A stretch of DNA of 64,000 nt from Acinetobacter sp. ANC 4470 (GTDB lineage: Bacteria > Pseudomonadota > Gammaproteobacteria > Pseudomonadales > Moraxellaceae). Location of the stretch: the NCBI RefSeq assembly GCF_002135335.1, contig NZ_NEGC01000003.1, positions 186,001 to 250,000 on the forward strand, written 5' to 3'. The notes under the pieces are model-generated. The model was not told the origin of the DNA, searched no databases, and saw nothing but the letters and a program-made list of their open reading frames with translations. Within the stretch, counting starts at the first letter, position 1; every line of letters starts with the position of its first letter. Position numbers and translations under genes: made by a program. This document shows positions 20,330 to 30,292 of the stretch, one piece after another.

Positions 20330-21088
20330 ATGAAAAAAATGATGATTCTGCTCGGTTTTTTTTCCATACTCTTTTTAAGTAGTTGTGAGAAATCATCAAA
20401 TACATCCTCAATTAAACAGGATGTTAAGCCAAATCAACAATCCTCAACATCTATACAGACTAAAACTCCAGACTGGCTTGGACATTATAAAGCGTTCGTT
20501 CCTTGTCACTCTTGTGAAAAACAACTAATTTCGCTACAACTAAATCAAAATAAAACATATACCCTAAAAGAAGTTCAATTCTTTAAGCAAAAACTACAAC
20601 AGAAAAAATCTTCAGGAACATTCCATTTCAATGCTCAAAATTCTAATTTAATACAGTTAATCGAAGATAAAACCTATCAAACTCGTTATATTTCTTTGCA
20701 TGATCAGCTCATTGAACTGCTTGACCAAAATAAAAACCGATTTGAAAATTTCGAAAAATATCAAATTCCTAAAGTACATAATATTAAAGTCAATAATGCA
20801 CTGAAACATGTAGATATACAGGCAGATTTATTGAAAATAGAAAAAATAAAAATAAATAGCGTTGAAAATACCAAACTAACTTATCTTTTTGAAATTAATA
20901 ACCATTCAGATCGACCGCTTAAATTACACGACAACGATATTGTTTTGGTCGATGAAAAAAATAATGAACACATTTCAATAATGAAAAATAGCCAAATTAC
21001 TCCCATTCAAGCCAATAAAACACAATATGAACTCATTTCCTTTATTTATCCTGAATCTTACCCACCTGCGTATATCAAGATTAAATAA
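20330..21088 (+). CDS. Second NlpE-like lipoprotein with C-terminal extension
   Basis: About 252 residues. The lipobox is LSSC, then a Ser/Gln-rich linker, then a degenerate NlpE N-terminal domain (LGHYKAFVPCHSCEKQLISL keeps the CxxC). About 110 C-terminal residues of predicted beta structure follow, with no family that I recognise. The protein is very Lys/Asn/Gln-rich and the DNA is more AT-rich than the upstream paralogue. ATG 20330 or 20321 could start it; neither has a clear Shine-Dalgarno sequence. The tandem arrangement suggests an old duplication with divergence. Confidence 0.6.
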   Translation: MKKMMILLGFFSILFLSSCEKSSNTSSIKQDVKPNQQSSTSIQTKTPDWLGHYKAFVPCHSCEKQLISLQLNQNKTYTLKEVQFFKQKLQQKKSSGTFHFNAQNSNLIQLIEDKTYQTRYISLHDQLIELLDQNKNRFENFEKYQIPKVHNIKVNNALKHVDIQADLLKIEKIKINSVENTKLTYLFEINNHSDRPLKLHDNDIVLVDEKNNEHISIMKNSQITPIQANKTQYELISFIYPESYPPAYIKIK

Positions 21089-21102
21089 TTTGAATAGTCA
21101 TA

Positions 21103-21133
21103 AAAAAATCCCCGCATGATGCGGGGATTTTTT
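21103..21133 (+). terminator. Strong intrinsic terminator
   Basis: AAAAAATCCCCGC and GCGGGGATTTTTT form a perfect 13-bp stem. This marks the left border of the prophage remnant. Confidence 0.92.
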
Positions 21134-21265
21134 ATGACCGAATGACCTGTATGAATTACATCATTCTGGACAATCAACTAACCTTTGATGACCTTAAATA
21201 ACCAATCTATGTAACCACTTGATCTATCAAATTTATTAATATAACTGTGTCTAACCTAGCATCAC

Positions 21266-21520
21266 ATGACATTACTGAATTTTGTGAGTGACATTGTGAG
21301 TAATCACTTTTTAAAACTACCTTACTCACAACTCATATTAAACGATCTTAAAATCAAACAATTAAAAGCCAGAGAAAAAATCTATCGCGTGGCAGATCAC
21401 TCTGGTTTGTGTATTGAAATACGACCTACTGGTGGTAAATTCTGGCGATACAGATATCGCGTTCTTACTAAACCTAAAATGCTAACTATCGGGAAATACC
21501 CAGAGATTAGCTTAGCATAT
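21266..21520 (+). pseudogene. Truncated P4-type phage integrase (N-terminal arm-binding domain only)
   Basis: Roughly 85 residues match the start of tyrosine integrases with a DUF4102 arm-DNA-binding domain: LKIKQLKAREKIYRVAD, then GGKFWRYRYR and MLTIGKYPEISLA. The match stops at about 21515, where the reading frame runs into the antisense of a different phage gene (DUF2280). The catalytic domain (R..HxxR..Y) is entirely missing. The frame stays open by chance to 21610. It cannot be active as a recombinase. Confidence 0.8.
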
Positions 21521-21723
21521 TCTTTGCGAGCCTCATTAAATAAATCTATAAGCTCCTGCGCTAAATTAGCACCAGCCACTTTCGTTGGGTCGTATACCTC
21601 AACCTATTGAGGGGATACATCTATCTTAAAGTTCTCCTTGATAGCCACCACCTCAGTGGGTGTCATAAACTGTGCAAGTGACCGAACAATAAAGACGTTT
21701 TCTACTTTTTTAAGCCTTACCAT
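21510..21723 (-). pseudogene. DUF2280 (phage terminase small-subunit-like) remnant
   Basis: From ATG 21723 the frame reads MVRLKKVENVFIVRSLAQF, then TPTEVVAIKENF, an in-frame TAG at 21606-21604, and then VEVYDPTKVAGANLAQEL and FNEARKEYAKL. This is the DUF2280 pattern seen beside terminase genes of Acinetobacter prophages (RQQVEAYDPTKVAGANLS in intact members, from memory). The stop replaces the codon before VE. The 3' end is lost at the junction with the integrase fragment near 21515. It is both nonsense-mutated and truncated. Confidence 0.75.
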
Positions 21724-21774
21724 AAACCACCATCCATCAAGAATCATCAAGAAAAGTGGGTAAAAATTTTGAAG

Positions 21775-22350
21775 CTAACCTATTACACAGTTCCCACAAC
21801 ATGCAGCAATATTAGTTTCTGAAACAAACGGCGCATTCTTGGCAATTTCTAAAAGTCGTTTTACTAACTCGTCAGCACCCCATCGTTTTGTTTCACCGAA
21901 GAACACTTCCACATCATGACCAGCCAAGTAATGCTTTGGCAAACCTGTATGGTCGCTATAAATGATTTCACCATCTTCATCGCGCTCCACACCAATGTGA
22001 TATAGCTCATGTTCAATCAGACGACAAAATTCACGATCAGTCGTATTCTCACAATAACTCGCATCAATGGTGATGAGATAAACAGGTACACAGCCAAACC
22101 AATCTCGCATCTGTTGCTCTTGTCGGGCCTTCTCCCATCCGCCTTGATTGAACATCACTTTTTCACATTGACCTAACACCATGCGTTTTTTGGCAACACA
22201 TGCAGATGAAGCCCAAGCAAATGCCAAAAAGGTTTCATCATCGTGAACGAGTTCAGCGATATGGTCATGATCTGGGTTGTGAAGTTCTCCACCAATAGTG
22301 AGCCAATTCTTAATGACCCATTCTTTTAGATCCACAGCAGGTGCAAGCAA
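21775..22350 (-). CDS. Phage-type putative metallopeptidase
   Basis: 191 residues with a zincin motif HELYH (HExxH, about residue 114) followed by a downstream His/Glu-rich stretch (GHDVEVFFGE). The C-terminus has CCGNC. Proteins of this type occur beside DUF2280/terminase genes in Acinetobacter prophages; the role is unproven. The longest reading gives a TTG start at 22350 after an in-frame stop, so the true start is uncertain. The gene looks intact, while its neighbours are broken. Confidence 0.65.
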   Translation of the reverse strand: MLAPAVDLKEWVIKNWLTIGGELHNPDHDHIAELVHDDETFLAFAWASSACVAKKRMVLGQCEKVMFNQGGWEKARQEQQMRDWFGCVPVYLITIDASYCENTTDREFCRLIEHELYHIGVERDEDGEIIYSDHTGLPKHYLAGHDVEVFFGETKRWGADELVKRLLEIAKNAPFVSETNIAACCGNCVIG

Positions 22351-22375
22351 AATAGCTTCTTACTCTTCTGCACGG

Positions 22376-22852
22376 TCAATTAGATCCGTCGGTGGAAATG
22401 GTCTGATCTGTTCCATTAAATACTTGTCTCTTTAAATTCTTCATCCACTGTGATGCCAAGTGCGCCTTTATTTGCAATGGCCCTGACTCAATATCTTTAA
22501 ACGATGGTGCAGACTCTAATCGCACAACTGTAAAACCCATTTCTTTGGCATCATCATAGCGATCTAAGCTCCAAGCCTTATTTTTAAGCTTTCCGCCCCG
22601 ACCACCTGACCAAGGCCCACCAGAAATCTCAACTAAAATTCTGTATTCAATTAGGTGGAAGTCAAAATGCCAGTGTTTGGTAGATTTAAACTGGAATTTC
22701 TTTTCGTACTTAATTTCGAAAACATCCAAGGTATGCTCAAAATTTTCCTCAGCTTCTAGATATTTTTCTTTAGCTTTAGGTAAAGGCTTGGTGCGAGGCT
22801 TTGTTTTGGGTGGTCTTTTCTTTGTTTTACAGGAATAGTCTTTTTCGTCCAT
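22376..22852 (-). CDS. DUF559/VSR-like endonuclease-fold phage protein
   Basis: 158 residues. A Lys/Pro-rich N-terminus (about 1-35) precedes a PD-(D/E)xK-like core: KHWHFDFHLIEYRILVEISGG, then the Arg-Tyr-Asp segment DRYDDAKEMGFTVVRLES, which resembles DUF559/very-short-patch-repair folds. The catalytic set (Asp in FDF, Glu in VEI) seems kept, although the usual ExD/K triad is imperfect. ATG 22852 is chosen because GGGTGA precedes it. It lies upstream of the metallopeptidase in the same direction, probably one transcript. Confidence 0.6.
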   Translation of the reverse strand: MDEKDYSCKTKKRPPKTKPRTKPLPKAKEKYLEAEENFEHTLDVFEIKYEKKFQFKSTKHWHFDFHLIEYRILVEISGGPWSGGRGGKLKNKAWSLDRYDDAKEMGFTVVRLESAPSFKDIESGPLQIKAHLASQWMKNLKRQVFNGTDQTISTDGSN

Positions 22853-22863
22853 AAATTTCACCC

Positions 22864-22893
22864 ATAAAAAAACCCGCACATCGCGGGATTTTT
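22864..22893. terminator. Intrinsic terminator of the small lipoprotein gene
   Basis: CCCGC, loop ACATC, GCGGG with A and T tracts on both sides. On the minus strand it follows the 44-residue lipoprotein gene directly. Confidence 0.8.
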
Positions 22894-23028
22894 TTATTTA
22901 TCTTGATCCATGGAATGCGGTGACGTTGTTTTATCTTGCTGACTAGTATCTGTATCCCGCTTTTGACAAGCAGTTAACCCAACCAATAATACCAATCCAA
23001 GTATTGTGAAAAATTTCATGGCTTTCAT
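22894..23028 (-). CDS. Tiny phage-region lipoprotein (44 aa)
   Basis: A 44-residue gene below usual ORF cut-offs. ATG 23028 starts MKAMKFFTILGLVLLVGL followed by lipobox LTAC (Cys21) and a hydrophilic tail rich in Asp/Gln/Thr/Ser. A terminator abuts the stop codon. AAGGG precedes the start. It could be an Rz1-like spanin or another envelope lipoprotein of the prophage; Rz1 normally overlaps an Rz gene, which is not seen. No firm function. Confidence 0.6.
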   Translation of the reverse strand: MKAMKFFTILGLVLLVGLTACQKRDTDTSQQDKTTSPHSMDQDK

Positions 23029-23141
23029 CCCTTATGGTGGAAACTAAAAAGTTATCAAATAATTTCTGCAACAATGTTGTATTTGTGAAAGTTAAAAGTT
23101 TCAAAATAAGACAGTGATCTAACCCAGCTAATCGCTTGGCA

Positions 23142-23314
23142 TCACGCATACAAGACCGTACGCAAATTCTTAATCTGCTCTTTCAAGCGAATCATAATGT
23201 TTTCCATAGCGACCAGTTCATTATGTCTTAAACCTGTTCGACTCAAATTCTGATACTTAATCAGTTCATCACAACAAAACTGCAAATCTTTTTAGCTTGT
23301 ACACGATCTGTCAT
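23142..23314 (-). pseudogene. Small phage gene broken by a one-base deletion
   Basis: ATG 23314 reads MTDRVQAKK and then stops early (KICSFVVMN). The second reading frame from the same A run continues KDLQFCCDELIKYQNLSRTG and onward to LKEQIKNLRTVLYA and a TGA at 23142. The total of 173 nt is one short of a multiple of three, so losing one A in the run at about 23290 explains it. The repaired product would be a helical protein of about 57 residues. I do not recognise it. Confidence 0.55.
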
Positions 23315-23335
23315 GGATACCTCGAATAAGAAAAG

Positions 23336-23366
23336 AAAAACCCCTCAACATCTAGAATGCGAGGGG
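23336..23366 (-). terminator. Intrinsic terminator
   Basis: On the minus strand CCCCTC pairs with GAGGGG and is followed by TTTTT, about 40 bp after the 35-residue Cys-motif gene. Confidence 0.6.
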
Positions 23367-23406
23367 GTTTGTGTGCCGTAATACGTCCGGTAAATTAGAG
23401 AACTAT

Positions 23407-23514
23407 TTAATCATCTTTACCGCATTTACGGCATTCTTGTATATATCCATGTTCATGGTCGTAATCAAACTCATAAGCATGAAGGCAAAATAATTTACGA
23501 AGGAAATAGATCAT
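23407..23514 (-). CDS. 35-residue Cys/His motif protein, phage-type
   Basis: ATG 23514 is preceded by a perfect TAAGGAG six nt upstream, the best Shine-Dalgarno sequence in this region. The product starts MIYFLRKLFCLHAYEF and ends QECRKCGKDD. The CxH near the start and the CxxC near the end look like a small zinc-binding unit. Short proteins of this kind are common among Acinetobacter phage genes. Too short for standard ORF calling. Confidence 0.6.
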   Translation of the reverse strand: MIYFLRKLFCLHAYEFDYDHEHGYIQECRKCGKDD

Positions 23515-23988
23515 AGCTTTCTCCTTAATCTCAATTATGGGATATGAGAGGGATTGTCATTAGACGAGCTATCTAGCATCCCCAAATAGTTTAATATGGT
23601 GTAATCCCACCTTTTTAAAGGTTTCGAATTCGAAAATTTTCATTGATACGAAATCGATCTAATTAAAATCCGACCCTCAAATTGAGGATCGGATTTCAGA
23701 CAATAAAAAAGCCCTATCAATGACCGAGCTTTCATTGCTATAAATCTAGTGGCGGTATTCAATTTAAACCACTACGAAAAAAAAAGACCGCCATAAAAAA
23801 CCCATCATATGATGAGTTTTGGAAACTTTGTTGGTTAAACCGCTATACGACCAGTATAGAAAAACTCTACCCTAATTTCCGCTTATAAAAATGGTCGGAA
23901 GAACTACTGGTTAAATAGTTATGTTCTTAGTTGCATCACAAATACAGGTGAAGATCACTGCGATGGCTTGCAAGCTTAATTTAACAAT
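23515..23988. other. Gene-free right end of the prophage remnant with several hairpins
   Basis: About 470 bp with no credible ORF. AAATCCGA (23666-23673) pairs with TCGGATTT (23689-23696), and CCTCA/TGAGG nests inside. GGCGGT near 23752 pairs with ACCGCC near 23792 across an A-rich loop. A palindrome CATCATATGATG lies near 23812. I found no obvious direct repeat matching the left border that would be an att site. Confidence 0.5.
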
Positions 23989-24017
23989 AAAAAAGGTCGC
24001 TTATAGCGACCTTTTTT
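23989..24017. terminator. Intrinsic terminator of groSL
   Basis: AAAAAAGGTCGC, loop TTATA, GCGACCTTTTTT: a perfect 12-bp stem 88 bp after the groL stop. Confidence 0.92.
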
Positions 24018-24104
24018 AACACAGCAAAATCAATTGTGAGTAATATATAAGACATATCAAATAAAGTTAATTATTATCAATACCTTAAATACACAGTAAG
24101 CAGT

Positions 24105-25742
<1,638 letters not shown>

Positions 25743-25797
25743 TTACTCCAAATATTTTTAATTTTTCAAGAATCTGATTCAATAAAACGGGTCTAAA

Positions 25798-26088
25798 TTA
25801 GCCTTCTAAAACAGCTAAAATATCAGACTCTTTCATTACAAGAAGCTCTTCACCATCAACTTTTACTTTTGTTCCAGCATATGCGCCAAACAATACGTTA
25901 TCGCCTACTTTAACGTCTAAAGCACGTACACCAGTGTCAGTGATTTTACCGTTACCTACGGCAATAATTTCACCTTGAGCAGGCTGTTCAGCTGCTGCAG
26001 TACTTAAGATTAGACCACCCGCTGTTTTGGTTTCCTTCTCAACACGGCGAATAACAACGTTATCATGTAAAGGACGAATGTTGCTCAT
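25798..26088 (-). CDS. groS: Co-chaperonin GroES (10 kDa)
   Basis: A 96-residue lid of the GroEL chamber. [15 protein letters not shown] opens the protein and the mobile loop [11 protein letters not shown] is present. The family start is ATG 26088, with TGGAG 5-6 nt upstream. A longer frame to 26208 reads through the promoter region and is not used. It is transcribed with groL. Confidence 0.97.
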   Translation of the reverse strand: MSNIRPLHDNVVIRRVEKETKTAGGLILSTAAAEQPAQGEIIAVGNGKITDTGVRALDVKVGDNVLFGAYAGTKVKVDGEELLVMKESDILAVLEG

Positions 26089-26124
26089 TTGAAACTCCAT
26101 CAGACTTAGTCTTTTATAGTGAAT

Positions 26125-26159
26125 TGATAATGACTTAATTATTCCATGGGTCATTATCA
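26125..26159 (-). promoter_or_regulatory. 10-bp inverted repeat in the groS leader
   Basis: TGATAATGAC (26125-26134) and GTCATTATCA (26150-26159) form a perfect dyad with a 15-bp spacer, downstream of the sigma-32-like promoter and about 40 bp before the groS start. It is not a CIRCE element (no TTAGCACTC). It could be an operator, or a leader RNA hairpin that changes with temperature. Confidence 0.5.
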
Positions 26160-26183
26160 GAAAATAATTTCGATGACACTTTT

Positions 26184-26209
26184 GTGGGGATGGAAAAAAA
26201 CGCTTCAAG
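26184..26209 (-). promoter_or_regulatory. Sigma-32 (heat shock) promoter of groSL
   Basis: On the minus strand CTTGAA (complement of 26204-26209) and CCCCAC (complement of 26184-26189) are 14 bp apart. This matches the RpoH pattern CTTGAAA / CCCCATNT with an 11-16 bp spacer. It lies about 95 bp upstream of groS. Confidence 0.75.
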
Positions 26210-26272
26210 GGTAAAATGAAAAAATATTTATGATTTTGGCTGTTTTTTATTCAACTTTCGCTGTTTCTTGAT

Positions 26273-27046
26273 TTATTCCGCATTTCTGTCATTTAGAACA
26301 AAACTACCTAACCCATTGTCAAAATAATAATGTGCGATAGTACAATTAGAGTGGATCACATTAAAACTGTTTGGCAAACCACCATGTAAACGATAAGAAG
26401 TTGCCGTGCCTGCATGAATTTCTAAAACAGCATGACTCATATTTAACTGATAAAGCGCATTAAGATCATAGACAGCTGTGTGATGTAAATGTCCATGCAA
26501 TAAACCATTTAGACCACTTTTACTCCAGACTTCCAGCGCCATTCGCCCTAATATTGGACAGTCTTTCACCCCATGTTCAGCATTTGGAGGAGTATAAAAA
26601 GGCTGATGTGCCACAATCAATTTAATTTTATTTGATGGTGCCTGCTGCAAAGACTGATCAATCTGCTGAATTTGCTCTAGTGAAATATGTCCTTTGGTAT
26701 GATAACGTCGCCGAATACTGTTCACACCCACAATAAAAAAATGTTCCGTTTCAAGCGTGGTTTCCATATCGCCAAAAAACAGCTGGTAACGGGTAAATGG
26801 ACTGAAAATACGATTCCATAAATGATACAGTGGAATATCATGATTTCCAGGCACGACCAAATAAGGTAGATTTAAACTATCCAAAAACTGTTTACAATCA
26901 TAAAACTGTCTATAACGCGCACGTTGGGTTAAATCACCACTGACCACAACAGCTTCAATTTCATGTTCTAGACAAAACAGCCTGATGGCAGCCATACAAC
27001 TCGATTTTTCAGTGCCAAAATGTAAATCAGACAGGTGTAGAATCAT
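26273..27046 (-). CDS. Calcineurin-like metallophosphoesterase
   Basis: 257 residues. The binuclear-metal motifs are in order: LHLSDLHFG (DxH), VVSGDLTQRA (GDxx), VPGNHDI (GNHD), VAHQPFY and LHGHLHH. It is a class III cyclic-nucleotide-phosphodiesterase-like or UDP-sugar-hydrolase-like enzyme of unknown substrate. Its 5' end overlaps the 3' end of the diacylglycerol-kinase-family gene by 20 bp, so the two are translationally linked. A shared role in lipid or phospho-metabolite turnover is an inference. Confidence 0.82.
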   Translation of the reverse strand: MILHLSDLHFGTEKSSCMAAIRLFCLEHEIEAVVVSGDLTQRARYRQFYDCKQFLDSLNLPYLVVPGNHDIPLYHLWNRIFSPFTRYQLFFGDMETTLETEHFFIVGVNSIRRRYHTKGHISLEQIQQIDQSLQQAPSNKIKLIVAHQPFYTPPNAEHGVKDCPILGRMALEVWSKSGLNGLLHGHLHHTAVYDLNALYQLNMSHAVLEIHAGTATSYRLHGGLPNSFNVIHSNCTIAHYYFDNGLGSFVLNDRNAE

Positions 27047-27965
27047 AAGGCACCATGACTTTTAACGCATTTTTCTGCACAGTTATCTTTAAGGGCGGTT
27101 GCATTTCCACAATTTCACCATCTATCGCGACGGTCAGTTTATTCCGTTTCGAATGAACTTTAACTTCACTTGCAGCAAAACTGTAAACATCTGGGGCTTT
27201 TTCCAAATTCCCTTTAATTAACTGCCATAACATTTTAAATAAAGTCAGTTTGTCACTTTTCGCGATCACCACACCAGCAACCTGTCCAAGTTCTGCGCAT
27301 TTAGCAATCTGCAAATTCATTTCCGCCAATTGCAGCTGATTATTTCCAAAAAAAATCAGCGGTGTTTTCACTGGATACTTTTTATGATCCACTTCAATCT
27401 CAAGCTTCAACTCCTTGCGGTCACGAATTAATACATCCAGACCTGAGGTATAGGCATGTAAAGGAAATCGACCAAAACGCTTATTATAAAGTTCGCGCTT
27501 TTGAATAAATAGTGGATACAAACCCAAGCTGGCATTATTCAGGTAAATGTGATCATTAATCTGTGCCACATGAATATTTCTGGTGATTCCTGTGGCAATA
27601 ACCTCTACAGCTTCAAGTAAATCCAGTGGGATATTCAGCACCCGAGCAACATAATTAAAAGTACCTAAGGGTAAGATTCCCATCGGAATATCCAACCCCA
27701 TTAAACTTGCAGCAACGGCATTTAAAGTACCATCACCGCCAGCGGCAACAATCACTCCTTTATCTTCTGAATGCTGATGCCGTGCCAAGACCTCTTGCAT
27801 CAAGGCATCAAAACTACTGTATGAACTGATTTCAAAAGACTGTATTTCAAAACCATACTCAGATAACTGATTAACGATCTGTTCATAAAACTCAGATTGG
27901 TTTGAGGCGTGAAATCCTGATTTTGCATTATAAATAATGGTTAATGGTTTATGCCGTTTCAACAT
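27027..27965 (-). CDS. Diacylglycerol/lipid kinase family protein (YegS/DgkB-like)
   Basis: 312 residues. The catalytic-domain motifs are IIYNAKSG near the N-terminus and VAAGGDGTLNAVAASL (the GGDGT loop), followed by GILPLGTFNYVARVLNIP. The beta-sandwich second domain ends with VAIDGEIVEMQPP. The family phosphorylates diacylglycerol or similar lipids at the membrane with ATP and Mg. It is the first gene of a two-gene operon with the metallophosphoesterase. Confidence 0.85.
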   Translation of the reverse strand: MLKRHKPLTIIYNAKSGFHASNQSEFYEQIVNQLSEYGFEIQSFEISSYSSFDALMQEVLARHQHSEDKGVIVAAGGDGTLNAVAASLMGLDIPMGILPLGTFNYVARVLNIPLDLLEAVEVIATGITRNIHVAQINDHIYLNNASLGLYPLFIQKRELYNKRFGRFPLHAYTSGLDVLIRDRKELKLEIEVDHKKYPVKTPLIFFGNNQLQLAEMNLQIAKCAELGQVAGVVIAKSDKLTLFKMLWQLIKGNLEKAPDVYSFAASEVKVHSKRNKLTVAIDGEIVEMQPPLKITVQKNALKVMVPYDSTPV

Positions 27966-28381
27966 TTTTATACACTTTTAAAGCTTTTGCTCTAATTTCA
28001 ACCAGTTGAGCTGTTATTTAAAGCCTCTTTATGTAAAAATCAAATGACTAACATTTATTTAATCAATAACAATTCTCATAAAGAAATAATAGATAAACTT
28101 ATGATTATTAAAAACATAATTAAAATAAATGACACTCATAAATATATTAAATAAAGACATGTGGATTGAAAAATCCAAATAACCAGTTGTATTTTATGAT
28201 TTTTATAACAAACTATCATAAACTAGCAAAAGAAATCTAGCCTGTCTTTGGTCTTATTTTTTTTATGATTTTATGCTTTAATACAGCCACTTTTTTTCAT
28301 ACATAAAATCTGAATGTAGCATTCCTTCATTCAGATGATTATTTGTACATACAATTGTACACATTTCAGATAGGCCTCACC
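27966..28381. other. Intergenic region upstream of pckG
   Basis: About 415 bp, strongly AT-rich, between the divergent lipid-kinase gene and pckG. It should carry both promoters. I saw no strong dyad, RNA gene or ORF. An in-frame ATG at 28343 upstream of pckG is not the family start. Confidence 0.45.
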
Positions 28382-30214
28382 ATGACCCAAGTGAACGCAC
28401 CAGAATTCGTTCGTCACCCTAAGCTTATTGCATGGGTTGAAGAAATTGCGAAATTAACGAAACCAGCGAAAATTGAATGGTGTGACGGTAGCGCAGAAGA
28501 ATATCAACGTTATATCGACTTGATGATCGCTAACGGCACTATGCAAACGCTTGACCAAGAAAAACATCCTGGTTCTTACTTAGCTAATTCTGATCCTTCT
28601 GACGTTGCTCGTGTTGAAGGTCGCACTTACATTTGTTCTGAAAAACAAGAAGATGCTGGCGCAACAAACAACTGGGAAGCTCCAGCTGAAATGCGTACTC
28701 GTTTAAATGGTTTATTTGACGGTTCAATGAAAGGTCGTACTTTATACGTTGTCCCTTTCTCTATGGGCCCTTTAGGTAGCCACATTGCACACATTGGTAT
28801 CGAATTAACTGACTCTCCTTACGTTGCTGTAAGCATGTCTAAAATGGCTCGCATGGGTAAAGCTGTTTATGACGTACTGGGCACAGATGGCGACTTTATT
28901 CCTTGCGTACACACTGTTGGTGCTCCGCTTGAAGCGGGTCAAAAAGACGTTGCATGGCCTTGCAACCCTGAAAAATACATCGTTCATTACCCAGAAACGC
29001 GTGAAATTTGGTCTTACGGTTCTGGTTACGGCGGTAATGCATTGCTGGGTAAAAAATGCTTAGCTTTACGTATTGCATCAGCTATGGGTCGTCAACAAGG
29101 CTGGTTAGCTGAACATATGTTGATCTTGGGCGTAACAAACCCACAAGGTGAAAAACATTACATCGCAGCTGCATTCCCTTCTGCATGTGGTAAAACCAAC
29201 TTTGCAATGTTGATTCCACCAGCAGGTTATGAAGGCTGGAAAATTGAAACTGTAGGTGACGATATTGCTTGGATCAAACCAGGTGAAGACGGTCGCTTGT
29301 ATGCAATTAACCCTGAAGCTGGTTTCTTCGGTGTAGCTCCTGGTACAAATACCAAGACTAACCCAAACTGTATGGCAACCTTGACTAAAGATGTGATCTA
29401 TACCAACGTTGCTGTGACTGACAACGGCGAAGTATGGTGGGAAGGTCTAACGAAAGAAGCTCCTGCTAACTTAACCAACTGGAAAGGTCAACCACACGTT
29501 GCTGGTGAAAAAGCAGCGCATCCAAATGCACGCTTTACTGTTGCTGCGGGTCAATGCCCTTCAATTGACGCTGACTGGGAAAATCCAGCAGGTGTTCCAA
29601 TTTCTGCATTCATCTTCGGTGGTCGTCGCGCAGACACAGTGCCTTTAGTTTCTGAAGCTTTTGACTGGGTTGATGGCGTGTATAAAGCTGCAACTATGGG
29701 TTCTGAAACCACTGCTGCTGCTGTTGGTCAACAAGGTATTGTTCGTCGTGATCCGTTTGCGATGCTTCCATTTGCTGGCTATAACATGGCGGACTACTTC
29801 TCTCACTGGTTAGAACTTGGCGAACAAGTTGCGGCCAAAGCTGAAGTTGCAGGCAATAAACTTCCTAAAATCTTTAACGTAAACTGGTTCCGTCGTGATG
29901 CTGAAGGCAACTTCGTATGGCCTGGTTTCGGTCAGAACATGCGTGTTCTTGAGTGGATGATTGATCGTTGTGAAGGTCGCGCTGAAGCAACTGAAACGCC
30001 AATTGGTCTTGTTCCGACTTATGAACAATTGAACTGGACGGGTATTGATTTCTCTAAAGAACAATTCAATACTGTAACAGCGCAAGACAAAGATCAATGG
30101 ATCAAAGAACTTGAAAGCCATACTGAATTATTCGCTCAGCTGGGTGAACGTTTACCAGCTGCTCTAAAAGTACGTCAAAATGAACTTTTAGAAGCGGTTA
30201 AAAAATCTGCTTAA
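28382..30214 (+). CDS. pckG: Phosphoenolpyruvate carboxykinase (GTP)
   Basis: A 610-residue GTP-type PEPCK that makes PEP from oxaloacetate in gluconeogenesis, the exit from the TCA cycle during growth on organic acids. The P-loop is [12 protein letters not shown], with a metal-binding segment GDDIAWI and [14 protein letters not shown] in the nucleotide site. ATG 28382 (MTQVNAPEF) is the family start and an AGATAGG lies before it. Codon use is optimised (for example GGT, CGT, AAA), which suggests high expression. A strong terminator follows. Confidence 0.97.
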   Translation: MTQVNAPEFVRHPKLIAWVEEIAKLTKPAKIEWCDGSAEEYQRYIDLMIANGTMQTLDQEKHPGSYLANSDPSDVARVEGRTYICSEKQEDAGATNNWEAPAEMRTRLNGLFDGSMKGRTLYVVPFSMGPLGSHIAHIGIELTDSPYVAVSMSKMARMGKAVYDVLGTDGDFIPCVHTVGAPLEAGQKDVAWPCNPEKYIVHYPETREIWSYGSGYGGNALLGKKCLALRIASAMGRQQGWLAEHMLILGVTNPQGEKHYIAAAFPSACGKTNFAMLIPPAGYEGWKIETVGDDIAWIKPGEDGRLYAINPEAGFFGVAPGTNTKTNPNCMATLTKDVIYTNVAVTDNGEVWWEGLTKEAPANLTNWKGQPHVAGEKAAHPNARFTVAAGQCPSIDADWENPAGVPISAFIFGGRRADTVPLVSEAFDWVDGVYKAATMGSETTAAAVGQQGIVRRDPFAMLPFAGYNMADYFSHWLELGEQVAAKAEVAGNKLPKIFNVNWFRRDAEGNFVWPGFGQNMRVLEWMIDRCEGRAEATETPIGLVPTYEQLNWTGIDFSKEQFNTVTAQDKDQWIKELESHTELFAQLGERLPAALKVRQNELLEAVKKSA

Positions 30215-30243
30215 TTCTGGTTTTTATAACCAATCATTAAGTT

Positions 30244-30271
30244 AAAAAAGGTCACTTCGGTGACCTTTTTT
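30244..30271. terminator. Bidirectional terminator pckG / glpD
   Basis: AAAAAAGGTCAC, loop TTCG, GTGACCTTTTTT: a perfect 12-bp stem between the convergent genes. Confidence 0.92.
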
Positions 30272-30292
30272 TATTTCATCTTTTTAGAATCT

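Noticed and set aside
22943-23149. Minus-strand 68-residue ORF
   Set aside because: It is out of frame with the small lipoprotein gene at 22894-23028, which has a proper lipobox and terminator, and has no Shine-Dalgarno sequence or motif.
21140-24050. Possible attL/attR repeats of the prophage remnant
   Set aside because: I compared the borders near 21140-21260 and 23850-23990 and found no direct repeat long enough to claim.
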